Assembly (NCBI GenBank): GCA_902778205.1 | Contig: CACYWX010000275.1 | Location: forward strand, 1 to 5,929 | Source: an uncultured Ruminococcus sp. | GTDB lineage: Bacteria; Bacillota; Clostridia; Oscillospirales; CAG-272 | Length of the DNA stretch: 5,929 nt | Direction of reading: 5' to 3' | In this document: positions 5,045 to 5,929 of the stretch, one piece after another | Numbering within the stretch: position 1 is the first letter of the stretch | How the letters are laid out: every line of letters starts with the position of its first letter | The notes under the pieces: model-generated | What the model saw: only the letters and a program-made list of their open reading frames with translations | What the model was told of the DNA's origin: nothing | Databases searched by the model: none | Program-made: the position numbers and the translations under genes

Positions 5045-5929
5045 GTGACGGCGCGTCTGACGAGGACTGTTCTTTGTCTTATGCTTTGCCTCCTGCTGTC
5101 CGGCTGCACCGGAAAACCGGGCGGCACAGAGGACTGGACCGCGTCGGAGTTCATCATCCCGTCCGGTTACAGCGTGGTCTCCATCCGGGGCTTCGACCCG
5201 GAGGCGGGCACCGTGACGGTCTTCGCGTACCGGTATGCCGACGATACCTCCTGCCTGCTGACGGCGGAGGAGGAAGGCCTGATCCGGGAGAGAACCGCGC
5301 TTCCGGGGGCGGACAGACTGACGGGTCTGACCTGGCTCGGGGACGGCGGCTTCATGGGGATCCGGGAAATCGACGTGGAGCAGATCGCCGAGCGGTACGG
5401 CCCGGACGGCTCCCTGACAGGCTCCTTTTCCGCCGACCGCCTTCTCGCGCCGTATTTATCCGGGGCGGGGGAAGGGGAGGCGGTCAATCCCGACGCCGTG
5501 AAAACGAACGGGCGGAAAAACAGGCGGATCTTCATGCTTTCCGACGGCCGCGGCGGGCTGATTTTTCAGGCGTCCTCCGTCCTGTTCTTCTGTCCCGGAT
5601 CGGCGGAGGCTCTCTTTGACGGAGGCGGGGAAGCCCTTCTTCAGGACCGGATCCGCGCCCTTCCCCTGCCGAAGGAGCCGGTGGAAATCCGTTCGGAGGA
5701 TCCGCCCCTTCTCTCCCCGGACGGGACGCTGTTTGTACGGTGGCTGGTCGAGCGCGGGCAGCGGGGCGCGTTCCTCAATCCGGAAACGGGGGAGGTCCTT
5801 TGCGTCTTCCCTCTGCCGTACCACACCCGGATCCCGGGCTTCGACGGATCGGGCCGCCTGCTCTTTACGGAGGGCAGCGGGATCATGGCCCTCTCCCCCG
5901 CGGAAAAGCCCGCGCCCGCCCTTCACGTC
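5045..5929 (+). CDS. Lipoprotein of unknown family, possible beta-propeller (3' end beyond the window)
   Basis: An uninterrupted frame of 295 codons runs from GTG 5045 to the right edge without a stop. It begins with a textbook lipoprotein signal peptide: R4 and R7, a hydrophobic core VLCLMLCLLL, and lipobox LSGC with C21 as the lipidated residue. The mature part (from TGKPGGTEDW) contains short alternating segments such as LTGLTWLGDGGFMGIRE, IFMLSDGRGGLIFQ, LLSPDGTLFVRW, GAFLNPETGEVLCVF and FDGSGRLLFTEGSGIMALS. These look like beta-propeller strands with D-G turns. I do not recognise a specific family. GTG is chosen over ATG 5081 because the latter would remove the charged n-region; an SD-like AGGGGGCGG lies at 5031-5039. 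It has its own promoter, behind a terminator, so it is a separate transcription unit. Confidence 0.82.
   Translation, partial: MTARLTRTVLCLMLCLLLSGCTGKPGGTEDWTASEFIIPSGYSVVSIRGFDPEAGTVTVFAYRYADDTSCLLTAEEEGLIRERTALPGADRLTGLTWLGDGGFMGIREIDVEQIAERYGPDGSLTGSFSADRLLAPYLSGAGEGEAVNPDAVKTNGRKNRRIFMLSDGRGGLIFQASSVLFFCPGSAEALFDGGGEALLQDRIRALPLPKEPVEIRSEDPPLLSPDGTLFVRWLVERGQRGAFLNPETGEVLCVFPLPYHTRIPGFDGSGRLLFTEGSGIMALSPAEKPAPALHV

Noticed and set aside
4981..5619. 212-codon frame starting at TTG 4981
   Set aside because: Its start is the -35 box of a promoter, and the protein is an Arg/Gly/Pro-rich shadow. The overlapping frame from GTG 5045 has a lipoprotein signal and stays open to the window edge.
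1..5929. Mobile elements, CRISPR arrays, toxin-antitoxin or phage genes
   Set aside because: No transposase, integrase, direct-repeat array or terminal inverted repeats with target duplications were found on either strand.

Overview
The window looks like chromosomal DNA of a GC-rich anaerobic Firmicute (Clostridia/Oscillospirales type). The pointers are a rubredoxin-first ('reverse') rubrerythrin, an SLH plus CAP-domain surface protein, a CotH-kinase lipoprotein, GGAGG ribosome binding sites, and clear housekeeping-sigma promoters of the TTGACA/TATAAT kind inside otherwise GC-rich sequence. No mobile element, CRISPR array or phage gene is visible.

Layout. At 16-97 on the minus strand is tRNA-Tyr(GTA). 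Its consensus promoter at 130-158 diverges from a second strong promoter at 245-273 that drives the plus-strand rubrerythrin gene (334-879). The two promoters share an exact 14-bp inverted repeat that includes both -35 boxes. The DNA between them carries helically phased T-tracts. The rubrerythrin gene ends in a good intrinsic terminator (894-933).

A three-gene plus-strand run follows, with short gaps and no internal terminator: an SLH/CAP-domain exported protein (1047-2498, with a separated signal-peptide start at 982), a CotH-family kinase lipoprotein (2520-4196), and a TRIC/UPF0126 membrane channel (4248-4934). It ends at an intrinsic terminator (4933-4960). A new extended -10 promoter (4981-5009) then serves a lipoprotein of unknown family that starts at GTG 5045 and runs off the right edge.

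The most notable point is the start of the SLH/CAP gene. A well-formed start (SD, ATG 982, beginning of a signal peptide) runs into a stop at 1050, while the SLH domain begins mid-domain in another frame. The break falls on a 24-bp near-perfect palindrome (1017-1040). This is most simply a deletion, either real or an assembly/sequencing error. However, the stop and a GTG start overlap as GTGA behind a strong SD, so a translationally coupled arrangement cannot be excluded from sequence alone.

Functionally, the left part holds translation and peroxide/oxygen protection. The middle operon is cell-envelope related: a wall-anchored surface protein, an outside-facing lipoprotein kinase and a small-solute or ion channel. 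No clearly new multi-gene system is evident. The envelope operon and the broken or coupled SLH gene are the best leads.
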